From NCBI GenBank assembly GCA_047495785.1, contig JBLDXI010000007.1:1674001-1738000 (forward strand): 64,000 nt of DNA. Direction: 5' to 3'. The stretch is from Lepidodermella squamata (Eukaryota; Gastrotricha). The first letter of the stretch is position 1. Every line of letters begins with the position of its first letter. The translations under genes and the position numbers were made by a program. Below, piece after piece: positions 1 through 11,655 of the stretch. The notes beneath the pieces are model-generated. The model saw only the letters and a list, made by a program, of their open reading frames with translations, was not told the DNA's origin and searched no databases.

Positions 1-612
1 CTCGAAGAGTGCCGCCAGTTCGAATTTCGCGGCGGTTCTTCGCGGTCGTTTTGTTTCTGAGAAAAGTATTACGAATCGGCAAATAACCTTCACAATCCCG
101 ATAACATCGACTTAGCCTGGTGTCATTTTATTTCGCATCTCTTTTAGAACATCTGTTCTTGTCTTATTATTTCGACTATCTATTCAACAACAGGAGCGCC
201 TTTTGTTCTGATTGTTTCTCTTCTTATTGATTTCTTTCTCCTGTAAAAAGGACCGGAAAATGACTGCTTTGAGTTAGGAAACAGACGGATAACATCTTGT
301 TGAATGCGTTCAAAAAATCCTTGAAGGAACTTAAAACAGAAAGCTACTTTACTTTTTTGCAAGCACTTGTCGTTAAAAACAACAATAAATTACGACATTT
401 TTTGTATTTATTTTTTATGTCAGCTGTGAATATATTACTAGGATTAACAGGACGAATCCAGAGTTCAGATTTCTTCATTTACAGCCATTCGCCGAGCAAA
501 CAGCTAATCTGGGAAAAGGATAGAGGAATAGTTATGATCCTGAAGAAAGAACTGCTCACATTCAATCCCTCAAGTTGAAAGAGATAAGCATTCATTTGTT
601 AAATTGTTGTAT
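1..612. other. left-edge intergenic, no gene seen
   Basis: Only short overlapping open frames on both strands, none with a recognisable domain. The last exon of the EGF protein to the right could conceivably splice into this stretch (see that entry), because its final codons resemble a donor site. Confidence 0.5.
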
Positions 613-2018
613 TCACTTACTGTTGAAGCAATCTGGGCCCGTCCATCCTGCTTTGCAATCGCAAGTTCCAGGAGCTTTACAGCTGCCTCGGTTTTCGCAA
701 TTCTTGCAGTTAGCTGTTCATTCAATGGGTAACAATGAATTCCTACTAAATTGATCTTACGCATGGTGCAATCGGGTGGCAGCCAATTATTGCTGCAATT
801 GCATCGATTCGGTCGAACGCAAGTGCCACCGTTCGAGCAGCCAGTAGGACACAATGCTAAAAAGGGGATATCGAATTAAAGAATAAATAAACCTTTATGG
901 TTCCGCACGCGTTTCACACTGGCTACCAATCCAGCCTGGAGAACATCTGCAGGTACTATTAGGGCTGACGCAGCTACCACCAAGACCACAAGGTGGCGAG
1001 CAGATGGCTATTCAGATAACATAAGCTGGGAATTATTTTTAATAACCATGAAAACTAACGGACAGAACAATCCCAACCTATCCAACCGTCTTGGCAAGTG
1101 CAACGATACCCACCCATAGCGTTCAAGTCTCCGACGCAACTGCCAGCGATGCATTTTGAAGGGCAGGTGATCTCTGAAATCACTCTCAAAAACAGTTGAG
1201 AATATGCGAAATTTGAAGATTACGGTTGATAAGTTGACACTGTGATCGTAAAGTGGCAAGCTCCGCCTGGCTCAGCGCTGTGTTGAATACTGAAACACAG
1301 GCGTAAAGATTGTTGAACCCGCCGTCCAAAACACTTCCGTAGCTAAACAAGAGGTTTTTATGCATTTAGCAGTAGGTTTCTGTTAACAGTTCACATACCG
1401 CCTGCCCATAAGCAATGTATCTGCCAGTGGTGGTAAAGCAGCCTTTACCAGGGGCGAGCTGAACACATCATCGCAAACAGCCGTGATGGTTCTATTCGCT
1501 GCATTGAATGTAAACGCGACAAAACGCCAGTCGGAAAAGTCGCAAGGTAGTTGTAAGTAGGGCGTACTCCCGGCATACGCGCCTAAAAGGTTTGGATAAA
1601 GGCTATTCAGATTAGACGCATTGAATCGCCATAGAATCGAAAAATAGCTTGTTCCATTGGCGAATTCAAATATTTGCGCCCTCGATTTTATGATGGCATG
1701 ACCAGCCACAGTAAAAGAAGTCAGGGCGAGAAAGCCGGGCGATTTCGTCTCGAACCAACTCGTGTTGTCAGCTTTATTCGTCTCATATGCAGTATTCGGC
1801 ATTCCAAACGGTCCAGCAGCCAATACTGGGGCCGTTGTTTGGAAAGTCGCGTCTATCTTGTTGTCAGAAATGTCGCGAAAGCCGAACAAATTGTTCATTG
1901 GCCAATAAAGCAAAGGTGTCGGTAAAGCGGCGAAGTTGGATCGCACTTGTGCCAGATATTCCTGAGACTCTGTCGACGAGACCAGAGCTTCCAACAGTAT
2001 AACTAGTACGGTTAACAT
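613..2018 (-). CDS. secreted LamG/concanavalin-like plus EGF-repeat protein
   Basis: A predicted secreted or surface protein. The first exon (2018 to about 1392) opens with a hydrophobic leader and runs into a LamG/pentraxin-like jelly-roll: the segment LLYWPMNN, then SFTVAGHAI, then a GRR-type turn that continues across an intron (donor near 1390, acceptor near 1345) into a typical LamG end reading LDGGFNNLYACVSVFNTALS. Downstream are four EGF-like modules separated by short introns: around 1080-1170 (CPSKC...CSVR), 905-1005 (CSPPC...CETR), 760-850 (CPTGC...CTM) and 615-735 (CKNCENRGSC...CF). The exact splice between the LamG end and EGF 1 near 1190-1240 I could not phase. The stop at 613-615 overlaps a good donor-like GTAAGT, so the gene may continue further left. 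The family suggests extracellular adhesion or recognition; the specific role is unknown. Confidence 0.7.
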
Positions 2019-2403
2019 TTTTACACAAGAAAGGTGCTCTTTTAGTGAATACGGAGCAGCTTATTGTCGTAAAATGTTGGTCTTCATTGATTTTAGGATA
2101 TTGACAGGGTAGTTGTGATAGTTGCGTTGTCAAATCTGTACGGAGTTCACTGGTCGCAAGACGCGCACGGTTCAAAACTACTAGCTTTTCTTAAAAAATG
2201 AGTCGGCTTCACAGCGGAATAATATGATTTCCGCAAAAAGGCTAAAAAAACCCCGAACTGTAGCAAAACCGTCAGAACATTTCGATCGGCGACATCAATG
2301 AAATTTCCCAAATGCTTTGGTGCAACATAGTATAACACGAATTTCGACGATGAAAGAGCATATAGAATAGACTCATTGTATATGTGAACGATTTATTTCA
2401 AGT

Positions 2404-3637
2404 TCACTGGTCATCATTCAGGTTGATCTTCACATTGAAACTTGTCGACGCTTCATCTTTGCTCTGTGAATTCGAACTATTTCGCTTTCTATCTCTCTTA
2501 TAACACAAGCTCTTTAACCTTTGCCAACTGTCAGAACTCAAACTCTGAATTAGAGGAACAATAGCGTTCTCTAGCATAAATATCAGAACTGAATTCTTTA
2601 ACATCCCAGGCGAGACAATTTGCGGCCCCAAGGTTTTGTAAAACATTACAAGAATCATGGTGATCAGCAAGGGTATATGTGACAGACTGTAGGCGAACAA
2701 TGATACAATAGCTTGATTCATATAGAAAATCTCCCGTTTTTGCCACTTCACCGTTGCTCTATTCAGCTGCAATTTGACCCGCCGAATGTGGCGGAATATT
2801 ATCCTAATAAAAAGCCAAGAAGCATTTCTGCAAGGAATCACATATATTCTTTAAATATACTTACAAATAATTGTAAGAAATGGCAACGGTCGGTAGAAGA
2901 ACCACGAAAATTGCAAAGTAGCAAGCTGCTAAGGTATATGTTCCATATTCCTTATAGATTTTGTGGTCGAAAATGCCGCAAACTGTTGCTATTCTGCCGT
3001 CAGATAGTTGTGCGCCCTCCGCAGTTAGCACATCGAAAGGATAGAAAGTAAATGAAGAGAAAAATAGGAAACCGATTAAGAAAGATGCAACAACTAAAAT
3101 CAGCACCTAACAATGGATAACTTTAGGGTCAGAATTGAACATTGGAATCTTTTATCTTACTCTTGCAGTTTGAGCCGGAGGATTAGGAACAGTAGATGTC
3201 AAGCAAAGCCGCCGTTCGTAGCTAATTATGACGAAAATCCAAGTAGTCTGGCATCCCAAGGCCGCGTCGAGCAGCAAAACAATCTGGCATGACAATTTAC
3301 CATTTTCCCAAAAGCCCTTTGGCGTTGTAGCCGCGAGTGCGAGAGTCTGAATTATGCAAAACAAGGCTGAACTGAAACCAAGAATAGCTGTTAGCAGAAG
3401 GAAATCACGCCGCACATCTCTTTTGTAGTAAACCACGAAATTCGTGACATTTCCGGCTATTACAAAAATTGTCATGAAAGCGTAGGCCAGGTTGTAATAA
3501 AGCCTTTCCTGGACCGTTTTTGCCCCTAGGTCATGGTACCAGCCGATGAAGTAAGGCCTCGTTTCGTTGAAGCCACGTTCGGGGAAGTAGCCGTAAACCC
3601 ATGACTTTCCGATGTAATTCAAGGTGTCAGAAGCCAT
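2404..3637 (-). CDS. rhodopsin-like 7TM receptor, copy A (three exons)
   Basis: Exons 3637-3161, 3106-2865 and 2803-2404 (introns of 54 and 61 nt) give 372 residues. Seven hydrophobic segments are visible. Signature stretches shared with all other copies in this window are an N-terminal GY/GF-NETRP then GWYHDL, a charged loop YYKRDVRRDF after TM1, SYERRLCL after TM3 (position of the class A DRY motif), a Cys before TM3 and one in loop 2 (VCGIFDHK) that could form the usual disulfide, and a TM7 ending in APxIQ-like residues (here VPLIQ) in place of NPxxY. The extra intron after the residues TAR is shared with the copies at 4421 and 53120 but absent from the rest. The family is not one I can name; a chemosensory or neuropeptide-type GPCR is inference. 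Confidence 0.8.
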
Positions 3638-4420
3638 TATCTCATGTCATAAAAAGACCTGTTGCTGATTGGTCGAAAGCTATTTTTCATTTTTAAAACG
3701 TGGGCATGTTAATCGTATTTTGCATTGTTTGCAGAGCGTATAGAGCAAAATAGCGAGCTCATCGCTCGTAGCAGGTATACAGAGCAATCAATTGAAATCA
3801 ATGGAATATTATTGCTGCACTGAGCAACGATTTATTGGCACTTGGTCAGTTTTAGCATGAAAAATCGATCGTCGGGTGTGAAATTAAAATCGCTGTAATG
3901 GAAAATATCCTAAATTGATTAGGATTAGCTCTATCAAAAAGTGCTCTCATAAATATTAAGGTTCTTATCGGCTGCTCAATATATTATTCGCAGAAGCTAC
4001 TGTAAGTCGATGAGATGCGCGGCTAGTAAAAAATGCCAATACTTGATTTATCATCAAGACGGCCATCACTCTGTATTTACAAGTTATTGATTTGGATGGA
4101 GTGAGCTGGATGGATTTAATCAGTCAGAAAATAGCCGGATGTTTTAATTAAGGAATGAAATGTTGCCGATAATATCTCTTTAGCCAACTCTAGCCCTGAA
4201 ATTCGCGTTTGTTTAGTTGATTCACTCATTCAACTGATCCCTAGCTTATGACGGTTTGAACCTTTCTTCCTTAAATCTCGAAACGTGGGAATGATCAAAA
4301 TCAACATGTAATTCTACAATGAAAGAGAAGATGAAATTAATTAATGAATTGAACGAATTAATGAAATTTATTGTGAATGATTTATTTCTCTTTTCTTCAC
4401 CTCTCTCTGAAAATTGAATA
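3638..4420. repeat. duplicated intergenic flank of receptor copies A and B
   Basis: No gene. The stretch from about 3715 to 4170 matches the flank upstream of copy B at about 5740-6190, including the words ATTGTTTGCAGAGCG and GGCTAGTAAAAAATGCCAAT, with many small indels. Promoter and gene were therefore copied together. Confidence 0.7.
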
Positions 4421-5663
4421 TTAGTAGTGTGCTGGCACAGTTTGTTGATCATCGTCTTTAAGGTTAGTTGTCACATTGAAACTGGTCGACGCTTCGTCCT
4501 TGCTCTGTAAATTCGTACTATTTCGCTTTCTATCTCTCTTATAACACAAGCTCTTTAACCTTCGCCAGCTATCAGAACTCAAACTCTGAATTAGAGGAAC
4601 AATAGCGTTCTCTAGCATAAATATCAGAATTGAATTCTTCAACATCCCAGGCGAGACGATTTGCGGTCCCAAGGTGTTGTGAAGCATGACCAGAGCCATC
4701 GTGATTAGCAGGGGTACGTGAGACAGGCTGTAGGCAATGAGCGATAGAATAGTTTGATTCAGGTAGAAAATCTCTCGTTTTTGCCACTTCACCGTTGCTC
4801 CATTCAGCTGCATTTTGATGCGCCGAATGTGGCGGAATATTATCCTAATAAAAAGCATAGAAACATTTCTCAAAATATTCTAAAAAATTACGAGTAATTG
4901 TAAGCAATGACAGCAGTCGGTAGTAACACCACGATAATTGCGAAGTAGCAAGCTATTAAGGTGGATGTTCCATATTGATCGTAGATTTTGTGGTCGAAAA
5001 AGCCGCAAACGGTTGCAATTCTGCCGTCAGAGAGTTTGGCAATCTCAACAGTTAGCGCATCGACTGGATAAAATGTGACTGAGGTGAAAAATGAGAACCC
5101 AATTAAGAACGAGACAAAGACTAAAATCAGCACCTTGAGATGGAAAAACAGGCTAAGAATGTAACATTTTGAATCATCGTTCTTACCCGGGCAGTTTGAG
5201 CAGGAGGATTAGGAACAGTAGATGTCAAGCAAAGCCGCCGTTCGTAGCTAATTATTACGAAGATCCAGGTAGTCTGGCATCCCAATGCAGAGTTCAGCAG
5301 CATAACAATCTGACATGACAACTTCCCATTCTCCCAATAGCCACTTGGCGTTGTCGCTGTGAGGGCGAGAGTCTGATTTAAGCAAAACAGAGCTGAACAG
5401 AAACCGAGAATGGCTGTCAGCAGTAAGAAATCACGCCGCACATCTCGCTTGTAGTAAACCACGAAGTTCGTGAGATTCCCGGCTATAACAAACACTGTCA
5501 TAAAGGCGTATGCCAAGTTGAAATATAGCCTTTCCTGGACAGTTGTTGCCCCTAGATCGTGGTACCAGCCGATGAAGTAAGGCCTTGTTTCATTAAAGCC
5601 ACGTTCGGGGAAGTAGCCGTAAACCCATGACTTTCCGATGTAGTTCGAGGTATTGTGAATCAT
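4421..5663 (-). CDS. rhodopsin-like 7TM receptor, copy B (three exons)
   Basis: Exons 5663-5187, 5133-4892 and 4844-4421 (introns 53 and 47 nt) give 380 residues. Closest paralogue of copy A: the first exon has the same 477-nt length and the proteins are near-identical through TM1-TM3 (SWVYGYFPERGFNETRPYF). Copy A's C-terminal tail ends at NLNDDQ, while here it reads on through DDQQTVPAHY. The 47-nt intron is short but has GT/AG ends and keeps phase. Intact reading frame. Same inferred role as copy A. Confidence 0.8.
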
Positions 5664-6789
5664 TTTTTCATTTTAGCTTTTGCAGAAAAATCGAAAGCTA
5701 TTTCTCTTTATACAGCATGGTGTAAAATAATCGTATTTTACATTGTTTGCAGAGCGTGTAGTAATGTGTGTAATGTAGTGAGCTCATCGCTTGGAGCAGG
5801 ATTACAGAGCAATAGATTGTAATGAAAACAAAACACTTGAAATCGATGGAATATTATTGCTGCACTGAGCAACGATTTTTTAGCAGGCAGTTGGTCAGTT
5901 ATAGCATGAAAAATCGATCACGGGGTGTGAAATTATAATCGTTGTAATGCGCTGCTCCAATTGTAAAATCTTGAAATGATTATGATTATCACTATCAACA
6001 AGTACTCGCACGTTATGGATCTTCTCGGCTATTCCATGGGTAATTCGTGAAGGCTACTGTATGTAGAGTCGACGAGATGCGTGGCTAGTAAAAAATGCCA
6101 ATACTAGATTTAACATAAACATGGCCGCTCCTCAGTACTAACATTAATTTATTGATCTGGAGCGCACATGATCTGGAAAGATTTAATCAGTCAGTAACAC
6201 ACTATTCTCCAATTAAAATGAAATGATGCCGAAAATATTTACTTCGCCCAACAGACAAAGAACTCAAAACTGGAAAAAGTAAAACTTCGCAATTGTTAGA
6301 AATTTCAGTTCTGCCCGAATTGTTGGGGCTGTCCTTTTTCAAACCAAGTCTAAATACCCGTCTTTATATTTGAGACCGCCCTATTTTGAAGGTTGACCGT
6401 TATTATTTCGAATCTTTCTCGGCTCATCACAAATCGTCATACGACGCTTTCAGTCGCCTCTGAATGGATTATCGAATGGATTACGCCATTCGTTTTCCAT
6501 TTCCGGCACACTGTTCTGGCAAGTCGCGATATGATCGTCTTAAATGACAAAAAGAGCCCTGTCGTGTCGCTATAAAAAGACTGGTGTAAATAGTATTCTG
6601 AATTATTGTAATTCTGTAATTTTGTGAATTTTGTTGAGTTATGTACCAACAAACTTGGCTTGGAGGAGCTAAGATGGTCGAGTGCTTATGGTGAGTCACC
6701 ACCAAAGCAGGCGGCCATGAACGTGACTCGATCTGCGTCGCAATCACCACGTGGCGGTCATCTTATAGTTGTTATTTTATTTCCGCATC
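5664..6789. other. intergenic, receptor B upstream and decayed sequence
   Basis: About 5740-6190 is the duplicate of the copy A flank. The rest shows no coding signal I trust; the open frames on both strands near 6390-6860 overlap each other and lack recognisable motifs. Confidence 0.5.
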
Positions 6790-7492
6790 GAAATATTCAA
6801 TATAACAAAACTGTCGAAACTGTGGTCGAGCTGAAGTCATTCGTTACCTGTTATTTGTCCTAAGCAAGACTCCCTACACTGACCATCGTTTCGGCGGCGA
6901 GGAATGGACCAAGACGATTAAGGCTACAATGCCATTGGGCCAAGTTCCTACCCTCGAGGTCACTAAGGACGGCAAAACGTTTCACATTGTTCAAGGCGGG
7001 GCCATTGCCCGCTATGTTGGCCGAGTAACTGGTATGGCTGGAAAATCGCCCGAAGAGACAGCTAGACGAAGCCTTCGAAAGCCTACGAGAACTTTTGGAC
7101 TTCTTCGGGAAAGTTTATGGTGAAAGCGATGCGGAGAAGAAAGCCAAGTTGGTAACGCAGTTTACGGAAGAATCGATTCCTCGCATTCTCGGGTTCTTGG
7201 AACGTCGCGTCAAAGAGAACGGCGGTAGAAACCTTGCCGGTGGTGACGGGGTAAATCAATTCTTTTTTCATTCCTTTAACTGAAAATTTTCGAGTTTTTG
7301 TTTATTTTAGTACACTTATGCTGACGCTTTTTTGCCACAAATTTACCATGCTTCACCACGGGACAAAATTGTGGATGCCCAGAAAATATGGGAGAAATTT
7401 CCATTGCTAACTGATCTGGCCAAGGTTATCAATGAGTCGCCGCAGGAAATTTCAGCCTACATCGCCACTCGTGACAACAACACTCCGTTTTA
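6790..7492 (+). pseudogene. glutathione S-transferase pseudogene
   Basis: A sigma-like nematode GST reads clearly from GRAEVIRYL (about 6820) through MPLGQVPTLEV and the C-terminal helical domain ending DNNTPF at 7492. One proper intron lies between GGDG and YTYADAF (about 7249-7309). It is broken: the N-terminal strand is scrambled (the bases coding NCR/NC appear duplicated just before GRAE, with a TAA in frame upstream), no starting Met exon is visible, and there is a frameshift near 7064 between the frames coding SPEETA and LDEAFESL. The G-site region (QGGAIARY) is also altered from the usual QSxAIxR. Downstream, AATAAAGA is tandemly repeated at about 7538-7568. The intact GST at 55016-55777 is a different subgroup. 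Confidence 0.75.
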
Positions 7493-7903
7493 GCGGCGCA
7501 TGCTGACGAGCTATACACGATCTTGCTTGAATAATAAGAAATAAGAATAAAGAATAAAGAATAAAGATATGCAATATTTTTAAGGTAGCGTTTTTTTTCT
7601 TTCGGTCACGCTTATTTTATTTGACCCATACCGTCCTTAGGTACCGTCATTCGGGACTATCCCAAGATAAGGGGTGACACGTTCCTTCAAGCAGTATAGA
7701 ATGATTAGGCATACTCGAAAACTAAGAAGTCGATAGAGTTTTGCAGGGAGATACCTCGATAGATATATGCGATTGATAGGGACTAACAAAAGTATGGGCT
7801 CGAAACTAGCGGAAAAGTCAACAAATCGAGGCAAAAAATCATATTTTCAAACAAAATCCAAACAAGATAGAGTCATACAAATTCAATGATGAGAGATGGA
7901 AAG
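7493..7903. other. intergenic between GST relic and receptor C
   Basis: Holds a run of AATAAAGA repeats (about 7538-7568), which would supply polyadenylation signals for the GST relic. Nothing else recognised. Confidence 0.5.
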
Positions 7904-9114
7904 TCATGCACGGTGTAAGAACGGGAAAACGGTTGTCTTGCGGCAGCGAAGCATCTTGAAAAGACGTTTTAGATCATCGATAAAGCTAGGTTTCAAACAC
8001 TGGATAACAGGCGCAATAGCCATCTCGATCGAGTAAGCCAGAAAACACATCTGATGAGCTGTTGATGATAGGTAATCTGGTCCAGCGCCGTTCCAGAGTA
8101 GTAGGCAGATCAAACTAAAGGTTAGCGGAATGTGGAAAAGCGAGAAAGCCCCAAAGGACACCAACGACTGGTACATGTAGAACATTTCAAGCCGCTGCCA
8201 GTTAGCCAAAAGGGCTTGAGGACGAACAATTGAACTCAAGCTTGGTGATACCGTCCCAGTTCTGTTCTTTGAGATCAAATCATTCTTGAAAGCCCGAAAT
8301 TTGCGGAATATTTGCCTGTAAAGAAATATAATTGATTTACATTAGACTAGTCTGGCTCCAGTTATTTGAATACTCACCAATAATTAATTGCGATTACGTT
8401 ATTAGGAATGACAACTGAAAGCATTGCAAAGTAAATGACAAGCAGTAGTGATGTGTCGATGTTTCCGATAAGCTTGTGGGTAAATACGCCGCAAAACAAA
8501 ACTTCGGTACCGTTAGCTATCCACGGGACTGTAGCATACTCTGCCGTAGCACTATCGAATGGATAAAACGTGACAGTTCCAAACACGATGAAGCCTAACA
8601 GGATAGATAGAAATGCCATCACCGTAACCTTTCTAGTATTTGCCGTTGTATGAGAATTGTTGGATAAGAGACATAGGCGGCGCTCGTAACTGATAAGCAT
8701 GAAGATCCAAGTTGATTGACAGCCCAGAGTCGACATGACCAGAGAAATTCCGGGACATAACCAACTTGGGGCTTCCCAATAACCACTTCGAACAGGTATC
8801 CACAGGGCTATACATATCCCAACAGCGTGAAATATCGACACAGCAGCAAGAATCGCGGTTAGAACTAAGAAATCACGGCGGACTTTGCGCTTGTAGTAAG
8901 TAACCACGTTCACAACGCTCGTAGCAATCACGAGGATGGTCACGATGAGGTAGATTATCGGGAACATAGCGCGTTCCTCTATAGTCCGTCCGCCTAAATC
9001 GTGGAACCATCCGACGAAGAATGGTCTGGATTCATTATAGCCCCGCCTGGAGCTCGAAGCAAGAACCCATGCTTCATTTATGTAAGCACGCTTCTCAAAG
9101 CTAAGGCTGCTCAT
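7904..9114 (-). CDS. rhodopsin-like 7TM receptor, copy C (two exons)
   Basis: Exons 9114-8378 (737 nt, the length shared by most copies) and 8315-7904, with a 62-nt intron inserted inside the Trp codon of NYW; 382 residues. It shows the family marks AYINEAWV, RRGYNESRPFFVGWFHDL, YYKRKVRRDF, SYERRLCLLSNN, the loop-2 Cys in VLFCGVFTHK, MFYMYQSLVSF at TM6 and IEMAIAPVIQCLKPSF at TM7. Frame intact. Belongs to the two-exon subgroup that lacks the intron after TAR found in copies A, B and the 53120 gene. Confidence 0.82.
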
Positions 9115-9592
9115 CGCTTGAAAAACAGTTTAGGATTCTACCTCTCAGTGCGCATACACAAATATGTGGACGATTTTATGCAGGATAATACGATAATACT
9201 CAACACCGTTCGCAACTAAACACCATCGTCCGTTCATCAATTTGTTATTCGCTCGATGTTTCCATTAGGACAGGCTCGATCGCAGGTGGAATTTCCTTGT
9301 TGAATGCTGACTGATTGCAAAAAGCTTCCGCTCTGGAAATTCAAACTGAATAACAAGCAACAACAAGAGAAGATCGTATCTCATACAATTTGTTCATCCC
9401 GCTGCAGTTTTTCGCGATAATCTAAATATCTGAAAGACGTTTCTTGACACCTGCATTTAAGCAGCTTGAAATCTCTTTCGGATGACCCATGAAAAGTGTC
9501 ATGGATAATGAACTCAGGGTGTTTATTATCCGGCACGAATATTTCCCGTCGGCGTGCATTTGAACAGCCAGGTTAATCTTTTTCAAGCAAGT
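9115..9592. other. intergenic, upstream of receptor C
   Basis: No gene or repeat recognised; it probably holds the receptor C promoter on its left side and the 3' end of the channel gene on its right. Confidence 0.4.
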
Positions 9593-10774
9593 TCAATCAG
9601 TTTGCATTTTCGCGATGTATATAGCGGACGAAGCTGTAATGACTAGAGCACAGAAAGAAAAGCACGCCAAATCGCTGATGTTGACGGCTCTAATCAGAAA
9701 CAGTTTACGGTCCTGCTTGTGACACTTCTTTATCAAGTTGTTGTAGACATAGCAGGAAATTGAGGCATAAACTGTGATGACAGTCGCAATGCCGAGTTGA
9801 ATAGTGAAAATTATGCAAATGTAGCTCAGCTGCGAAGTTGTTGGCATTTTGCTATCTATGTTTGTTTGAAGAACCCCCAACGCTAGTTGGCAAGTCATTG
9901 CATAAGCGGACCGGTCCGAGGCATTAGCCGGAATTCCGAAAGTAGCTAACTGGAGCAGCATCAGAAAAGCCATGGGAATTACTGCTTTGTAAATGAACTG
10001 TAACGGGCGGCGTTTGAGCGTGAGGCTGAATTGGGCCGCCTCGTAAAACGCACCGCACTTCCTATTCAGAATCGCTCGACTATCAATCACGTACCACTGT
10101 GAGCTTTCCGAAGAGAACTCGATTTTCTTCGATGGACTACCAACCTGAACAGCTACACTGCCTAGTTCGAGGTCAGCGCATGACTCCATGAAGCCGAATT
10201 TGAAAATGCAAGTCTGCTCATCGAAAGGGAAGCGGAGAAAGTCGAGCGGGCAAACTGTTGTAATTGCTGGCACAGGTGGGTAGAATAGGACAACACCATC
10301 ACGCATCGCGTGGATCGAATCAAGGTCTTGTTCGTATTTCACCGTTGTATAAATGTCTTCGGCGTTGTTCATATGTATAAGCTTGGGTACCCAGTTGTTT
10401 CGGGGGCTCATAGCCAGCTCTTTGATACCTTCAAAGTCTTTGATGTCGTCCCATTTCGAGAACGGGTCCTGCCATTTGAGTAGGAAATCTGGCAGAATTG
10501 TGAGTGTTTCGCCTATTTCATCTAAAGAAATGAAAACCAGTGCTCGAAATGTTAAGTTTAGGGATATCACATCCCGTTCATTTAATCTTGGCGGGTCGCG
10601 TCCTGTCACGTGGGCATTATCCCGGCGTTGTTGTATGAGAGTGTGAAGCCTTGAAATGTTCCAGTTTGGGTTTCGAGCAAGCGCGTATTCCGCGTTGAAG
10701 AGCGCCCAAATTAGGCTGTAGTAAAGCTTCATATAAGGAGTTGAACTTTGAGACTGGTTCACGTCGTTGCGCAA
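9593..10774 (-). CDS. cys-loop ligand-gated ion channel subunit, intronless
   Basis: A single open frame of 393 residues. The Met at residue 15 (10732) is the better start because it is followed at once by a leader-like KLYYSLIWALFNAEYALA. The extracellular domain carries the cys-loop CPLDFLRFPFDEQTC, followed by four hydrophobic segments; the last is a TM4 near the C-terminus (LACFSFCALVITASSAIY). The TM2 entry reads SDRSAYAMTCQLALGVL, so the usual Glu-Lys at the pore's inner mouth is Asp-Arg. No vicinal Cys pair is seen in the C loop, so this is a non-alpha or orphan LGC-type subunit. The cytoplasmic TM3-TM4 loop is very short. Lack of introns contrasts with the nine-exon channel at 48781-51626. 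Confidence 0.8.
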   Translation of the reverse strand: MRNDVNQSQSSTPYMKLYYSLIWALFNAEYALARNPNWNISRLHTLIQQRRDNAHVTGRDPPRLNERDVISLNLTFRALVFISLDEIGETLTILPDFLLKWQDPFSKWDDIKDFEGIKELAMSPRNNWVPKLIHMNNAEDIYTTVKYEQDLDSIHAMRDGVVLFYPPVPAITTVCPLDFLRFPFDEQTCIFKFGFMESCADLELGSVAVQVGSPSKKIEFSSESSQWYVIDSRAILNRKCGAFYEAAQFSLTLKRRPLQFIYKAVIPMAFLMLLQLATFGIPANASDRSAYAMTCQLALGVLQTNIDSKMPTTSQLSYICIIFTIQLGIATVITVYASISCYVYNNLIKKCHKQDRKLFLIRAVNISDLACFSFCALVITASSAIYIAKMQTD

Positions 10775-11225
10775 AGTTATTTCAAGTTTAATCTCAGAAT
10801 AAAGTACTTTGTAGAAGTTAAATCTCCGCTGATTTTATTTGCATTCCGGTTTATTTGCAGATTCAAGCTTATTTATACAAGGCGCTCGTGTAATAGAATC
10901 TTCTTTAAATCGGGCTACTTGCTACATACTTGCTGCGTTTTCTTTCTAAATTTAGCCAAATCAGGATTCAATACACGGAAATTCCAATTACACGGTAAAA
11001 GTAAATACTGTAACGCGGCAAACTACTGCGTTCTGGTAAAACAGCCTTCACTGTAAATGATTGAGGATCCGGGCATCACGATAAAATTAACTTTATTTCC
11101 GCGCAATTTTGCTCTCAAGCCAATACATATGAAAAAGTCGTTTTGAGATCATGCAGAATGCATGAAATCAAATTATATCGGAGTTTCTCGTAAATGCAAA
11201 TCGGAAAGATATAAGGGGAATCGTT
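10775..11225. other. intergenic, nothing recognised
   Basis: AT-rich sequence with no convincing ORF between the channel gene and the receptor relic. Confidence 0.4.
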
Positions 11226-11655
11226 TTAATAATCTGTTGCGAAACAGTGATGTATTCTCAAAGGGTTAACCGCAGTCGTACGGCAACGCAACATCTTGAA
11301 AAAACGCTTGAAATCATCCGTAAAACTAGGTTTCAAACACTGAATAATCGGCGCGATGGCCATTTCGATGGTGTAAGCCAGAAAACACATCTGATGAGCT
11401 GTTGTTGATAGGTAATCTGGCCCAGTGCCGTTCCAAAGTATGAAACAAGTTAACGACATTTGTTACGATTACGAGGATGGTCACGAACATGTAGAGTATT
11501 GGGAAGGTTAAGCGCTCACCAACACTTCTTCCGCCCAAGTAGTGGACCCATCCAACAAAGAATAGTCTTGGTTCGTTGTAGCCTCGCCTCTGGCTTGTCA
11601 TTAGAACCCAGGCCTCGTTCTTGTAAGCTCGGTTTGCAAAGCTGGAGCTGTTCGT
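11226..11655 (-). pseudogene. 7TM receptor pseudogene, copy D (TM1 fused to TM6-TM7)
   Basis: The N-terminal block (AYKNEAWVLM, QRRGYNEPRLFFVGWVHYLGG, TM1 to about VTNVVNL) is joined near 11445-11460 directly to the TM6 end (LTCFILWNGTGPDYLS) and TM7 (EMAIAPIIQCLKPSFTDDF) in another frame. TM2-TM5 and the intron are gone. The initiating ATG of paralogues is ACG here (11655-11653). Nearest relative is the next gene, at 12199-13548. Confidence 0.85.

Noticed and set aside
2804-2864. alternative 37-nt intron in receptor A (acceptor at 2828)
   Set aside because: Too short, and it would add residues absent from the paralogues; the 61-nt version fits family length and phase.
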